DNA of 64,000 nucleotides from Halictus rubicundus. Taxonomy: Eukaryota; Arthropoda; Insecta; Hymenoptera; Halictidae. A program made the position numbers and the translations under genes. Positions within the stretch are counted from its first letter, which is position 1; each line of letters begins with the position of its first letter. The stretch is taken from positions 15,851,943 through 15,915,942 of the forward strand of contig NC_135150.1 in assembly GCF_050948215.1 (NCBI RefSeq), written 5' to 3'. The notes below the pieces were generated by a model. That model had not been told where the DNA came from, ran no database searches, and saw only the letters and a program-made list of their open reading frames with translations. Positions 11,801-23,573 of the stretch are shown piece after piece.

Positions 11801-12780
11801 TTCAGATGAATTAAAAATTGTACTAATTGACAGACAGAGGAGTTACATTTATTTCTTTTCTTAATCCCAGCACACCGAAGGACGACTGGGCTCGCCGAAC
11901 CTACAGATTGGAAAACTTTAAAGGCCTATTTCTCTTCGGTGAAAAATTCTCAAAAAATTATCTATTGTCGTTTGTACGTTTAAGTTTAATATTCCAAAAT
12001 CCCGCTGTTATAGGAAAAGATTGCATGGAAAAACCGGACAACGCATCACGGCGTGAGTACAGCGGCAATAACGCGAAGCGGTCCCCAACGCTCCGTTTAT
12101 CTCCAAAGAATGACAAAAATAATCCCAGAACTAATAAGCGGATCACAGAACTGATTGGCAAGGAACGGTGCAGTATTTTCAGTTGCAGTCAAGAATTCAA
12201 CGCAGTCAGAAGTGAATATTCATTCTGAGAGAAGAAAATTATATCTATTTTCTATTTTATAAATGTACATCTAAATGCAACGTGAAATGTTCATGAAGCT
12301 TCACACGCTTAAATATTACAAAACTTTTTTCAAAAAACAATTTTTCTGGGAAAAATCAGTGAAAAGAGTATGCCCCTTGGGAATCCGCGTGACGGCTCGA
12401 GGCTTGGGAGTGCTAGCGTTAATTACTTTATGGAGTTGAAAACAACACCGCAGTATTTTTAACTCCTTCAATTGTTCTCACTGTTCCGCATTTGATTTAC
12501 TCATTTCTGTCAAATCTGCAATCAGCTTCGACGCGATGAAAATATTCCGCCTATAATACAGTTGTGATTCAAGTTTAAGCTCCGAGTGGTATCAAAGTTA
12601 GTATCAAAGTTACTCGTCGCTACACATTTCCTTGCGCTTACATTCAAGTAAAATTACAGTTGCAATAGGCTTGAACATTTTAACAATCAATTCGCGAGAT
12701 AAAGCGAGCCGTCGAGGGAAACCACTGGTGGCAGCGTACGGTTGCTAAACGGCTAATTTGCAACTTAAATTGTTAAGTTG
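8859..12780. other. non-coding stretch, AT-rich then CpG-rich
   Basis: No convincing coding exon. 8.9-9.4 kb is AT-rich. 9.5-11.5 kb is markedly CpG-rich with scattered GCGC runs and short open frames on both strands that look random. A 133-codon frame at 11827-12228 has no recognisable domain or repeat. The region may hold cis-regulatory DNA of the neighbouring developmental gene, but nothing in it proves this. Confidence 0.4.
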
Positions 12781-12962
12781 TTAACCCATTTGCACCATTA
12801 GCGTATATATACGCTCAATTTTCCTGGTCACTATCACCGGACCGTATATATACGCTCAATTTATTTTTTCTTATAATGCCGAAATATGAAGTTCTTTTGT
12901 GGTGATAAAGTGTGGTGATTAAGGCCTTCTTTTCATATTTCCTTATCATGCAAATGGGTTAA
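12781..12962. mobile_element. TTAA-flanked MITE, family A (copy 2, best preserved)
   Basis: A 182-bp element with near-perfect inverted ends TTAACCCATTTGCA / ATGCAAATGGGTTAA. Inside it are a palindrome GCGTATATATACGC and a second CGTATATATACG about 50 bp later. It abuts a family B element that itself carries a family C insertion. Confidence 0.88.
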
Positions 12963-12974
12963 TAAAACCATTTA

Positions 12975-13408
12975 GCCAGTTGCACTCGAAGTTATTTCAA
13001 CTCCAAAACGAAACATTTCCTCCGACCTAGAATATTTCCCTTCTAAATATTTTTTTTTCGTATTATATATACGAAAATGGTGGAATTTACTCGTACGATA
13101 CTCACATGTTCAGTACTTTATTAAAACCAAACAAATTTAGCCCTTAACGGACCAATGCCGCTATATGGCGTATATGGCGGCAAAAATCATTTTATTATTT
13201 TTATCACTCTTATTGCCGTCATATTTACATAACGAACGCGTTGAGCATTGTGCCCGGTCACTTCTGTGAATTTGTTTCCGCTTGGACCCGGTGGGAAGCG
13301 AACTTGAAATACTTCCGGACCGTTAAGGGTTAATAATGTCAAAAATAATTTGAATAATGGTACAGCAATTTTTAGCGACACAGTCGCAATTCGACTGCTA
13401 TGGGTTAA
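12975..13408. mobile_element. TTAA MITE family B (copy 1), split by a nested family C element
   Basis: The left part (TTGCACTCGAAGTTATTTCA ...) matches the intact B element at 48811. The right part (AATTTGAATAATG ... TCGACTGCTATGGGTTAA) also matches. Between the two halves lies a complete family C element (13137-13333) sitting at a TTAA-like site. The left terminus is damaged (the TTAACCC of the other copy is not preserved). No coding capacity. Confidence 0.75.
13137..13333. mobile_element. TTAA-flanked MITE, family C (copy 1), nested in family B
   Basis: The ends CCCTTAACGGACCAATGCCG and CTTCCGGACCGTTAAGGG are inverted, followed by TTAA on the right and TTAG (one mutation) on the left. Internal motif TATATGGCGTATATGGCGGC. 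The copy at 62558-62783 has the same ends with both TTAA sites intact. Confidence 0.82.
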
Positions 13409-15082
13409 ATTTGTTTTTTCCTGGCATCGACAGGGCAAAAAGAACCGAGTACCGCGATACACACTTAGACATTCCACTCAGGCGAGTTTACATGTCAACG
13501 AGGTTATTTGCAAATCGAATTGAACGAAGAGGAAGCTAATCCCGGAGCGGGCCTCCCGAAAATTAGGCTTCCTCCGAGCTGCTCTAACGATCGAGCAAAT
13601 ATTTGAGGCAAATACTCGAGGCAATCATCCTACTGTGCCCGGTTCGATTTCTCTCGAAGAATAGCCGGGCCGATCTCGATCGTCGGGACACGAAGCGCCG
13701 CGTCGCACCGGCGAAAAGAAGAAATCGAGTGTATACCTACATTGTTGAGGCGCGAGCATCGGTGCCCGTGGGTTTTTTTTTTTCGTCGACTTTCCCAGGC
13801 CGCCGTCACGCATCATTAATATCCTAATTGTCCGTCAACTCGTCCGGACCGGGCACCGGGGGCCGTCCTCCGAGGCGATCGGCGTTCGCAATAATAATGA
13901 TTGAAAGGTGAAACACTCGCGTCAAAAGTATCGTTCCGGAGCGGCGCGGCGCGTTGTCTGTTCTCTTCCCTTCTTTTTCTCCCTCTCGCCCCCCCCCCCC
14001 TTCCGATCGTCTCACCTCCTGTTCTTTTTTTTTTCTATCGCAAACATCACGTTCGCTGGCAACCCGTGGCAGCCAATGAGTGACGAGCGGCTGCAGCATT
14101 AATGAACCGGTTGTGAGCGGCACGTCACACGGATATCATGGCACCGACTGCAGACAGTTGAAATTGTTGTGCCCGGACGTCGTGACAAATTAATCGTCGG
14201 CGCCGCGAATCGGTGCGAAAGAAAGACGGAAGGAGAGAGGGAGAGAAAGAGGGAGAGAGAGAGAGAGAGAAATTCGAATTGGTTTTTCGTACGACCTGCG
14301 TAGCCAGCGGCCAACTGCCTCGTTAAACTAGCCACGAAACCGCGGATCTGGTTGTTCGACGATTCCCGAGAAATCCTGTCGACATTCCTCGAATTCTGGT
14401 CCACGGCTAGTCCGTTCCTTATCCGCGACCAACTGGATATCCAGTGGCTGACATAGTCACGTATTTCTCACTTCAAGAGACGCAAGTAATGGTAAACGAT
14501 GGAAACCGGGGATTTAGGAACGCGCTTTTAATGCTTCCCCTCGAACGTCAGATACTCGGTGGCTGACACTTATGCGAGGCTTCAAAACGTACGCGTCAAT
14601 CGATAGAAACTGGAGATTTAGTGCTTTTCCTGGAAGATCTATCAGACATTGACTGAAATATTTGAGATCCCGAAGAGTGTGCACCAACGGTAAATGGCAG
14701 AAGACGAGGATTTGTGCTTTTGCACATATTTGCACTTATTGTATTAAAAAATTCTTGTATCAACCACCCACCCGTTGCAGGCTAGCTATTTACCTTTCGT
14801 GATCAGACGACAATCGAGGTTCCCCGCCTACTGACATATCTTCCTTAAACAAATTCAGGCTACCGATCATTCCATCGAATCCACACTGTACACTTCGCAC
14901 TGCGAACTTCAAAAAATCCCTCAAACTCCAGAGGCTTTCAGAGACCACTGTCAAGTGTTCACGCTGACCGAACTATTCCAGGAGCAGAACAACCATCGGC
15001 GCACAATGCGTTTGAAAATCACTAATTCGTAGAACACTGTCGATCAATTTTAGTATTTCAACTAGGGGTACGACGCGACACT
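13409..15082. other. CpG-rich non-coding stretch with GA/CT tracts
   Basis: No convincing exon. It contains a poly-C/poly-T tract near 13980-14035 and a GA-rich tract at 14230-14272, which create low-complexity open frames on both strands. Confidence 0.5.
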
Positions 15083-16430
15083 GTGAATCAGTCCACGAGA
15101 ATCAGTGGAGAACTGGTCCGCTCGGAACGGACATGTCATCGGCGTCTGCGCGAGACAAGGTTTCAAACGTTTCCGCAATCGAAGCGAAGATCCCGATTGC
15201 TCTCTTCCGTGGGACCGGGACACTTTGCGAAACACAGGAACTCGGGAGAGAGTTCATTCGTGGCCGTCGACGACGGCGAGCATCGCGGTCCCAGCGACTC
15301 CGCGACCGATCCCGTGGAAAAGACGACGCACCAACGAGGTTCGGCTGTTGTTCGAACAGCATGCGAGCACACCAGCATCCTTTTCGCGTCGGAAACGTGG
15401 CCTCGAAACAGCGGAACAGCCGCGTACCCGCGATTTCCCGGGCCGCGAGACGCGCTCGAGCGGCGTCCACGGAATCCGCTTTGCGCGCGGCGGAATCGCG
15501 CAAAGGAACACACGTTCGGGTGGGAAGCGGACGGTCGGAAGCGCGCGGAGACCAGAGAAGAGGAGAGCGAGAGGAAGAGAAAGAGAGAGAGAGAGAGAGG
15601 AAGGGAAAAAAAAGAGCAGAGAGAGGAACACGGGTCGGTGTACAAAAGAAGAATGGAAGGGAGAAGGAGGAACCGGGAAGCGTGGGACAAAACGGGACGA
15701 AGAAGAAGAGGACGGAGACGTGGCTGGACCACCGGCCGGCTCGGGGCGTGCGCTCGTGTAGCACGTGGCCGCGAGACTGAGTATCCCCTACCTCGGCCAC
15801 CTTCGTCAGTCCGTTTGTCCGCCTTGTCCTTATCTTACCTAGTCGACCGAGAAAGACTACCGCGGCCTTCTCTCGATCTCTCTCTCTCTCCTCCCCCCAC
15901 CTCGATCCCTCTCCTTCTCGCTACGTGGATCCTCTTCTTCCTCTGCCTCTCCCTCTGTTGCTTCCTTCTTCTCCGCTTCCTCTTCTTCTTCGTCGTCGCC
16001 GTCGCCGTCGTCGTCGTCATCGTAGTCGTCGTGGTCGTCGTGGTCCTCTTCCTCCTCCGCAACTTCTCCTCTTCTTCTTCTGCTGCTGCTGCTTCGTCCG
16101 AGGCTTCGTCCGCCTCCCCTGGCCTTCGGCCGAGCTTGTCGATCTCTCCCCGCAAGCAGCATTCATCTCAAGCGTAAGCGCGTCTTCGTCTCCCTTTCCG
16201 TGTGCACAGTGTGCGTGGTCGCGCGAGCGATCCCAGGATACGCTCGACGCGACGTTCCGCTTCGTACACGCAACCTGCTCGCAAACGCGCCTCCCGCCGA
16301 CGACGCGGACGACGCGCTGCGAGTCGAAACGATCCATGGTGGTCGATTTTCCTAAAAAGTGGGACCAAAATCGGTATCACTCGAAAATTTCACTTGTTCG
16401 CGAATAATGACATCGGACGCACCTGTTAAT
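15083..16430. promoter_or_regulatory. CpG-rich, simple-repeat island; probable promoter / 5'UTR DNA
   Basis: Both strands stay open for long stretches (364 codons plus, 232 codons minus), but the predicted peptides are low-complexity: Arg/Glu runs from GA repeats, then Leu/Phe/Val runs from CTT, GTC and CTG triplets. That pattern fits CpG- and repeat-rich untranslated DNA rather than a protein. On the minus strand a strong splice donor, TAG|GTAAGATAAG, occurs at 15839/15838, so part of the island (above 15839) could be a 5'UTR exon of a minus-strand gene, possibly the nuclear receptor 7.5 kb away. This is inference from base composition and one splice site. Confidence 0.35.
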
Positions 16431-19109
16431 CTTCGTAGATGTATCGTTCTTGTCCAGTCAGGACTTAATTTCACCGTCAATCGTGATTGGTTTTTCCTAG
16501 GAAAATTCCATCAGGTCTGTTACAACTAGACTGCAATTATGGCTTCTGAAAATTCTCAAAAAAAGCTAGAATATAAAATTCAACAGAATTTAAAACGACT
16601 TTAATTTACTACAGATCTAGAAAGGCTACCGTCACGGAAAATCAGATTTTCTTTGATTCGGCTTTCTTAATATTCGTGTGCAAAAGTTGTAAATTGCATA
16701 AACATCTGAGTTATAACGAGTTCTATGTTCACGCTCCTTGAAAATTGAAGTTTACTGTCTCAAAAGTGTATTTTAATTTTATACTCTCTCTCTCTCTTTA
16801 TGACTTTCAGCCCGTAAATCTCAACATACCACAAGAGGTCTCGGCTACTTTAGGATTCTGCAATTGCAGCAATGAGTACTAATTTGTATGCAATAAGAAA
16901 GAATAGGTTCCAAATAAGTTCTACACAAATATTCAAATTATAGGCTATATTACGAATTACATCTGTTTTCGAAATCATTTTTTGCTATTATACTACTTTA
17001 AAGTCATATTTTCAGTTTCCTAAACAATTCGAAGCACACTCATTTTGGCAGGAGAGAAACATAATTGTTCAAGTTAAAATAATTGTCAATCATTTGAATT
17101 TTCTTAGTTATAAATTAAATTCAAACGAAAAATACTGTTCTTTTTGTCCCAGTTTTCCTACTTATCTACCACGGTGTGATCCGACATCGATCTCAAAAAT
17201 CGATTTTCGTAACGTCGTTAATTAGAAAAAAATTGATGTCATTTGAGGCAGAGTTAATTGTATTATAATATGGTAAACTCCATTTTCGTATATTCGCTTT
17301 CATTTGCTTGTGACCAATGCTTGACGCCAGCAGAATTCCATAATTTGAATTCATGGTTCTGAGAAATCTTTAAAAGATGTATGTAGTTTAAATAGTAGTT
17401 TATTATATGTATATCGATCGTAGTAGGCACATAAATTGGGATTTAATGTGAATCATTTCTTTAATAACTGTCATGTATTAAGAAAAGATCCAACTTCTAA
17501 ATTTTGGAAGAGTGCAACCATTAAATGCAATGAGTGTAATTGATGCCATCTAAATGATTGAACCCTTGTCACTTACAAACGAAATTTGTTAGGAGCCTCG
17601 TAGGCTTTTCGAGTGAAAATCCTTATGATTCCTTATGACTGACTAGTACCTCGATGCATTTGTTATTTGATAGTCGAGAGTTGAAGACTTTTTTTGTAGG
17701 TAATTAGAGAAATTTCGAAATGTGAAGTCCTGGAGGTGACGAACAATGTTAAAAATTGTTAACGTTTATAACGCTCTCACAGATTGTAGGCAAATGTACC
17801 AAGGATCGATAAACAAGTACCAGTTTCAATAAAATACGAAGTTCATTTCGACGCAGGTCCTGACAGCGATGGTTGACACGGTCTTTGCATCCTTGATTAT
17901 CATTTAAATATGTAGTTGATTATGCGTTAACAGGAGTAGATATAATCCTTAAATATTCGCTGAAATTAGTATTCTCTGCGCGTTACTTCCTTCTTTCGAC
18001 TTTCTCTTAAATCCACAAATCCGTGGAGGATCCGCAACGACAGATACGGCCAGAACTTACAGAAGTCTCCGTCAATAATTTTCTGGTTATGCGAACATTA
18101 TCCTCTTTTCAGCGGATTCGGTATTAATGTTTCCGTTATCTGATACAAGGCTGTCGTTACACGATAATCCGTGACTTTTCTTTCAAGCGGAAGCCAACCT
18201 GTTGCGGCGATGACACGTAGTTTATACCCGGCAGACATTTTTTCGCTACAGGGAAAAAAACAGCATGGAAACTGTCCGCGGAGTCCGGAACAGTGACAAA
18301 TTTCACCAATAAAAACGGTTGACGCGTGTATACGTCTTTTTGCGTCGTGTTGATTGCGGGACTACGACCACCGCGCCGGCTAGTCGAAACGTTTGAACCG
18401 TGAAACACGAACCCATGACCGGGCAATGAAAATTATAAACTTTCCACGGCGGTGGCTGCGGCGGCGGCGGCGGCGAAAACATTTCCTAACCTTTGTAACA
18501 AGTCGACGGTTCATAAAACTCTGCCGGAGTACATTTTCCTGGGGTCGGTGCCGGCGTAAGTATCAAGATAACCATCTATATTTAATGAGCCGTTCAGCCG
18601 GACGCCGCGATTTCCCTGGCGTCGAATGCCGAAGCACGTGCGGAAAAGCGGCCCACTATTAAACTCGCCGCGATGGGACACGCTTCTCCTCCCCTCGGCG
18701 CGGTGATTCGCGTAAGTATAGCAGCCCTCCGACTCGTAAACGTAATCGTGGAAAGCGCTGCCGTGTCGTTTATCACGATATTTTATTGGCCAAGGCCTTT
18801 TTCTTACGTCGCCGCTCGCCAGCACCAGCCCGCACGGACCGCCGCCGCGGACGCGATTGTGATCGAGCAAAACCTCGTTTACTGCCTCGTTCCTAGCCTT
18901 TCGCACTTTTACGCGAATTTCCTCGGCAATAAAACTGCGAATAATGGACGGGGCAGTAGAATTATCGCGAAAACAGTATTTGTATCTATGAGTTACTGGG
19001 AAACGGTGATTATCAGCTTCCTATAATTGAACATGGAAACCTTTTTATAATAAATATCTGTCCCGATCGGTTTTACAGTAAATAAAACACGACCCATCCC
19101 CACTCTTAA
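16431..19109. other. non-coding stretch, no gene seen
   Basis: Mostly AT-rich single-copy-looking DNA. The block at 18.2-18.9 kb is CpG-rich and includes a short GGC triplet run near 18450-18475. Open frames here are short and overlap on opposite strands. Nothing recognisable was found. Confidence 0.45.
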
Positions 19110-19387
19110 TATGTAGTGCATACGTAGGTGTGTAATACGCGACTTTTTCCTGCCCAAATTCACTTCAATGATATGAACAATTGATAATTGTTTTACCAGA
19201 CGATAGACCTCATTAAAGAGAACGACTTGTGTCTGGAAACTTTTTTCCTATCCCTTATAGTTTGCGAGTTATAACGCAAAATTGAATAATAGCCGAATTT
19301 TTTAAGGGGTCGATTTCACCCCCTTAAAGCGAATTTGGGCAGCAAAAAAATCGCGTAATACATACCTACGTATGTACTGCATACATA
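19110..19387. mobile_element. MITE with ~53-bp inverted ends, family H
   Basis: The left arm (ATGTAGTGCATACGTAGGTG, then TAATACGCGACTTTTT...TGCCCAAATTC) is the reverse complement of the right arm (GAATTTGGGCAGCAAAAAAA, then TCGCGTAATACATACCTACG...). Total length is about 278 bp with an unrelated centre. The target duplication is not clear because the outermost bases (TATGTA / TACATA) are self-complementary. Only one copy is seen here. Confidence 0.78.
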
Positions 19388-19710
19388 CAATTTTACAATT
19401 TGTGACACAGCAGCTCGAAATCTCAGTTATGCTGTTGGAGACTTCAACGCCTGCCTATCTCCTCGGTGATCTCAATGCTCGGACAAGCGACAACGTTCCC
19501 AGTACATATGGAAAATTGTACAAATTATATTCAAATGCTATTTGTGAATATAATAGAATATTATTTGCAGACAATAACTAACCTTTATGATATTGGTATT
19601 TATCCATTTTGACGGGTATAAGATGATTCCGGTTGAAAGACTTAATTATTGATATGATTGAACATTTTCTTCGGAAAATAGAAAAATTGTGACCCATTAC
19701 TGAAATCTTC

Positions 19711-19833
19711 TTAACCCTCCCAGTGTACGGACAAAACACTGCTAGAAACAAATCAGGCGAATATATTTAAGATATTAAGTGAAATAAACAACAATTTTTG
19801 TCAAGGGTCCCACACTGTGCGTCAGAGGGTTAA
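19711..19833. mobile_element. short TTAA-flanked MITE, family L
   Basis: A 123-bp segment with TTAACCCTCCCAGTGTACGG at one end and GTGCGTCAGAGGGTTAA at the other, imperfect inverted repeats bounded by TTAA. The interior is AT-rich with no open frame. Confidence 0.65.
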
Positions 19834-21631
19834 TATGAGAAGTTGCACTCGCAGTATCGTAATCCTTAAACGAGCAAACGACCTCGCGAAAACCAACAAC
19901 GAAATTTCCAAGTGATGCAGCAAGTATTTAACTGTAAAACGACGTAAGCTATCTCGGCTCTATGTTACTCCGAGCCTTATGTAATTATGTTGGAGTGTTC
20001 ATCGGGCCGAGTAGTGTTGTAAAACGTAAGCGACGGTACGGCGCGATGCATTATTAAAAACCGCATCGTGCAGGCTGCGCCTTTGTTGAGGATCGGAGAT
20101 CCGCGAATGTATTTCAATTACACCTATCCGCCGTTCCCTTGCCAGCTCATTGAAAACGAGACAAATGGTATACAATATCGTGGTATCACAGCTGAGTGGA
20201 ATAAACCAGGAGAAGGTTACATCGTTCGAAGTGGGAGGCGCCCGATCAGCGACCAATAGAAAGAGCCGCCACCCACGAAGCTATAAAAATTAATTTATCA
20301 CATGGATCGCCGCCTACGCCATTGCTCCGTTCGCAAACTCGTGGTTTCGCAGCATCCCGCCAGATAGCGTAATCTGTCGGGTCTTCTTTGATCTCGGTTT
20401 CTCACTCTCGCGTATCCAATTATACTTTTACTTCACAAGTAAATTGTAGGTCAAAACCAAGTATATGTATGTACTAGGATTTTTTAAATCATTGTAAACC
20501 AGAATTCGAACGATTCCCGTATATTAAAATATTTTATTAAATATCTGTTCCATGAAAGTGTGAAAATATTAATACTAATTTTTTTTTCAATTTTTTAAGA
20601 TTCTGTTTTAATATCGAATGCATATACGGCGTAAACTACATAAAGAAGAAAACGTTAATAAGAATCACTTGATGAATATGGAATTATTTTAAATAATTAT
20701 TTATTTTTATTCGTATATTAGAGGTAAATAGAAAGTATGTTTGATGGATTAAAATAGGCTTTATGTTTCTTCTCAAAGAAATCCACTGGCTTCCCTTCCC
20801 TAATCTCTCTTCAAACTTAGATCCCTTTTCACACAAGATCCTTGTGTCCAAGGGATCAAAGGGATCCGTTCTACACGAGATCCTTCCTGTGTTTCCTACC
20901 TTAGATACTTTCCTAATTTTCTCACTTTTCCTGCTCCGTTTATTTCAATGTTTATAACATTTAATTGTAACTTATAGTATAGTATTAAGTAGTGGATAAT
21001 ATAAAACTAATAGCTGAACACTTAGTATGGTAGAATCGGAGAGGAAATGAGAGTGCTCTCACCCGGGGTTTTCCTACAACTTTAGCATGGAACAGAACCC
21101 ATCTCATTTTTGTGGTTTGTGGCATGAATTGAAACTAGCTCCAACCCATGCTTCGAGCGACATTACCACCGATCACAAACTGCTTCGTACGATCGCAAAC
21201 GAGGTATAGAAGCAGACCAATTACCCAATGTATTTTTCTGTCTCACGTTCGGGGAGCTCTAGATCCCCCTTACCATTCCGTGGTACATCCTATCGTATCG
21301 ACCAGAACTAATATTCTTCAACGGCGCTGTTGCTGATAGAATTTGAAATCTCTTATCGGGGATACCATAAATAATGGAGCAAACAAAAGAATGTTGTGTT
21401 CTTTTAATTGTTGCTATGCGCAATTATCGACAACAATTACTGGACGTTACCATGTGCGATAACACGGTTACCGACGCGCAATCCACATGAAATGCACAGA
21501 CAAGGTATAAAAGTAGCCCAAACACCCAATGTATTTTTTTCGTCTCACGTCCGCGGAGCTCTAGAGTCCCCTTACCATTAGTTCAGACTATTAGGGTACT
21601 AAGTAAAAATTGATATAGGTTTTTTTATATT
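19834..21631. repeat. non-coding; holds three fragments of a dispersed repeat (family M)
   Basis: No coding exon seen. The block CAATGTATTTTT...TCTCACGT followed by GGAGCTCTAGA and CCCCTTACCATT occurs twice in direct orientation (21219-21280 and 21526-21580) and once reversed near 28845-28895. AGCATGGAACAGAAC occurs at 21084 and again, as a hairpin, at 28432. These look like decayed pieces of one transposon. Confidence 0.55.
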
Positions 21632-21637
21632 TTTATT
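21632..21637 (-). terminator. polyadenylation signal of RpL30
   Basis: AATAAA on the minus strand 18 nt beyond the RpL30 stop codon, giving a very short 3'UTR as is usual for ribosomal protein genes. Confidence 0.7.
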
Positions 21638-21654
21638 AAGTAAAAAATATACAT

Positions 21655-22500
21655 TTATGCCTGATCACCCATGGGCATAGATTTGATGATGTCAGAGTTT
21701 CCAGGATCCGTGATAGAAAGGGTACATACCCTGAAGTATTTTCCACAAGCAGTACCTAATTCTATGTTGTTCCCCATATAGTGGTGTACACCGGTCTTGG
21801 CCAACATGGCATAATATTCGATCTCAGATTTCCTGGTAAAAGAAAAATGCAAAAATTTACAGACACTGGTCCATTATTTTATACATAAATTGTCTCTGCA
21901 CTCACGAGCAGAGACGTGAGACTACTCCGTAGAACTCCCATGACGTATACATGAATTATCATCCAAAATGTAAAATACATTGAATATGACTATTAAAAGT
22001 TGTAGATCTGATTTCAAACTTTTCTAATTTTCTATTTTTGGGGGAGTACTACATCTCAGTCTCACCTTAGAGGAGGTGTATTGTTGGCAATGATGACCAA
22101 TTTCGCTTTGCCTTGCCGAAGGGACTTCAGCGTTTGTTTATAGCCCAGGACGCATTTTCCTGACTTCATAACCAAGGCCAATCTGGCGTTGATACCATCC
22201 TGGGACTTCTTCTGTTGAATCGAAAAAGAATTCATGAAATCATTGTGCAACACAGAAGTAACACTCAACACCTTTCTCCTTCAAAACTAACCCTCAAATT
22301 AAAATAATGTAATAAAGACGATTACTTCTGAACAAAATTATAAAATAACGTGCTTATTACTTTTCAATGTAAATACATTTGATACTACATATTACTACAT
22401 AACATTACGAATAAATAATGGAATTTAAAATGTGCTTAGGAAAGTGAACGAAACACGTGCAGTAGAAGAAATGATTTACCTGCTTCTTCTTGGCTACCAT
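21655..22500 (-). CDS. RpL30: 60S ribosomal protein L30 (eL30)
   Basis: Cytoplasmic large-subunit ribosomal protein of the L7Ae/L30e/S12e RNA-binding fold that binds kink-turn RNA. Three coding exons on the minus strand: 22500-22480 (MVAKKKQ), 22211-22066, and 21832-21655 with TAA at 21657-21655. Together they encode 114 residues, the expected length. Diagnostic stretches are RLALVMKSGKCVLGYKQTLK, RQGKAKLVIIANNTPPLRKS, EIEYYAMLAKTGVHHYMGNN and IELGTACGKYFRVCTL. Splice sites: CAG|GTAAAT, TTCAACAG|AAG, AAG|GTGAGA and TTTACCAG|GAA. The next gene upstream, MPI, is divergently transcribed from about 1.5 kb away. Identification is by unmistakable family sequence. Confidence 0.97.
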
Positions 22501-22617
22501 TTTTGTGGTTGATTGAATCTGCGTCTGAAGGGATATTTAGAAATAATTTAGCAATGTTTTTACTTAATTATTGAATGTATCACTTTAAAATATTAAAATA
22601 TTACGATACCTTCTCAG

Positions 22618-22655
22618 CACGCGTACTGCCACGGAACACGCCGGACGTGAAAGAG
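22618..22655 (-). promoter_or_regulatory. RpL30 5'UTR exon with 5'TOP-like start
   Basis: On the minus strand CTCTTTCACGTCC begins at 22655, a terminal-oligopyrimidine-like start typical of ribosomal protein mRNAs. About 38 nt later a donor GAAG|GTATCG occurs at 22618/22617. An acceptor TATCCCTTCAG ends about 25 nt upstream of the RpL30 ATG, so the leader is probably spliced. The start site is inferred from sequence only. Confidence 0.5.
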
Positions 22656-23144
22656 CCTGGAAATCTCGAAACGAGTTCGAGTCCGAGATTGCCATAAAAT
22701 ACAAAATGTATAGAGAAGGATACTTCCGTTACGCAACCAAGAAGTGTTGCAGCTTCTCATTAGTAGTTAACTTTTGGAACACTTTAAGAGCTCGCTGCTA
22801 TAATTGAATGACGATGAAATTATTGATTGCTTTAATTTTATTTTCTAATTCTGTCATTTAAACTCAAACGAAATCGGTGTCGTCTGTTTATTGTAGAGAA
22901 TACAAGGAAATTCTGTCCACTATTTTTATTATAAACGATACACTATGACAGAACTGTCACACGTTATGAGCTCGCTTCAACTGCACAAAGCAATCGATAA
23001 CATGTTGTATAAATTTAATTTCTGTAAAAATATAAAAATATATCAATCTGTAACAAATTATGTGTCACTCAGTTATTAATATTAAAATATCACTAGAAAG
23101 TGATTGAAAAAGCTACATTTTTATATGTATATAGTCAAAGAATC

Positions 23145-23573
23145 GATTTTGCCTTTTTTTTATTAGCGTTAGTAAGAACATACCAATAGGATTCTTTCAT
23201 GTACCATCGATTCGGTTATTGCCGAGAATCGATTCTTTGCGGAACAATCGAACATCCCTACACGGAAGAACACTATTGGACGGAAAAAAGGTCGATTCTT
23301 TTCAGATCGATTCTTCGGCAAAAAATCGATTTTCCCAAAAGATCGAGGTGTAGAGAATCGATTCAAAAGATCGATCTTTTCGCCCACAGAATCGATTTTC
23401 TGGAGAATCAAATCGAAATCAAACATCCAACAATGTTGTGTTGTAACGTTGTCACGGAGAGGATATTCTCTCTGGTTGTAAAGTGCAAAGCATACGTGTC
23501 CTGCATGATGAGTAGGAGATTGTCATACTTTTCGCGGCACTACTATACTCACAAATTAAATGAAAAAACGTGA
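23145..23573. repeat. cluster of GAATCGATT motifs, probable decayed hAT-like ends
   Basis: AATCGATT recurs at least five times between 23145 and 23400 with spacers of 30-60 bp. Two blocks, ending CAATCGAACATCCCTAC and GAAATCAAACATCCAAC, resemble each other in direct orientation and look like hAT-type termini (reverse complement TAGGGATGTTCG). The plus-strand frame that follows (23430-23573) contains TERIFSL and RRLSYFSRHYY, loosely like the C-terminal dimerisation region of hAT transposases. This is a weak resemblance. Confidence 0.35.

Noticed and set aside
11827..12228. 133-codon plus-strand open frame
   Set aside because: No domain, signal or repeat, no splice context, and composition like the surrounding non-coding DNA.
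15083..16177. 364-codon plus-strand open frame
   Set aside because: The peptide is low-complexity, driven by GA, CTT and GTC repeats, and the opposite strand is open over the same DNA. No domain, no family likeness.
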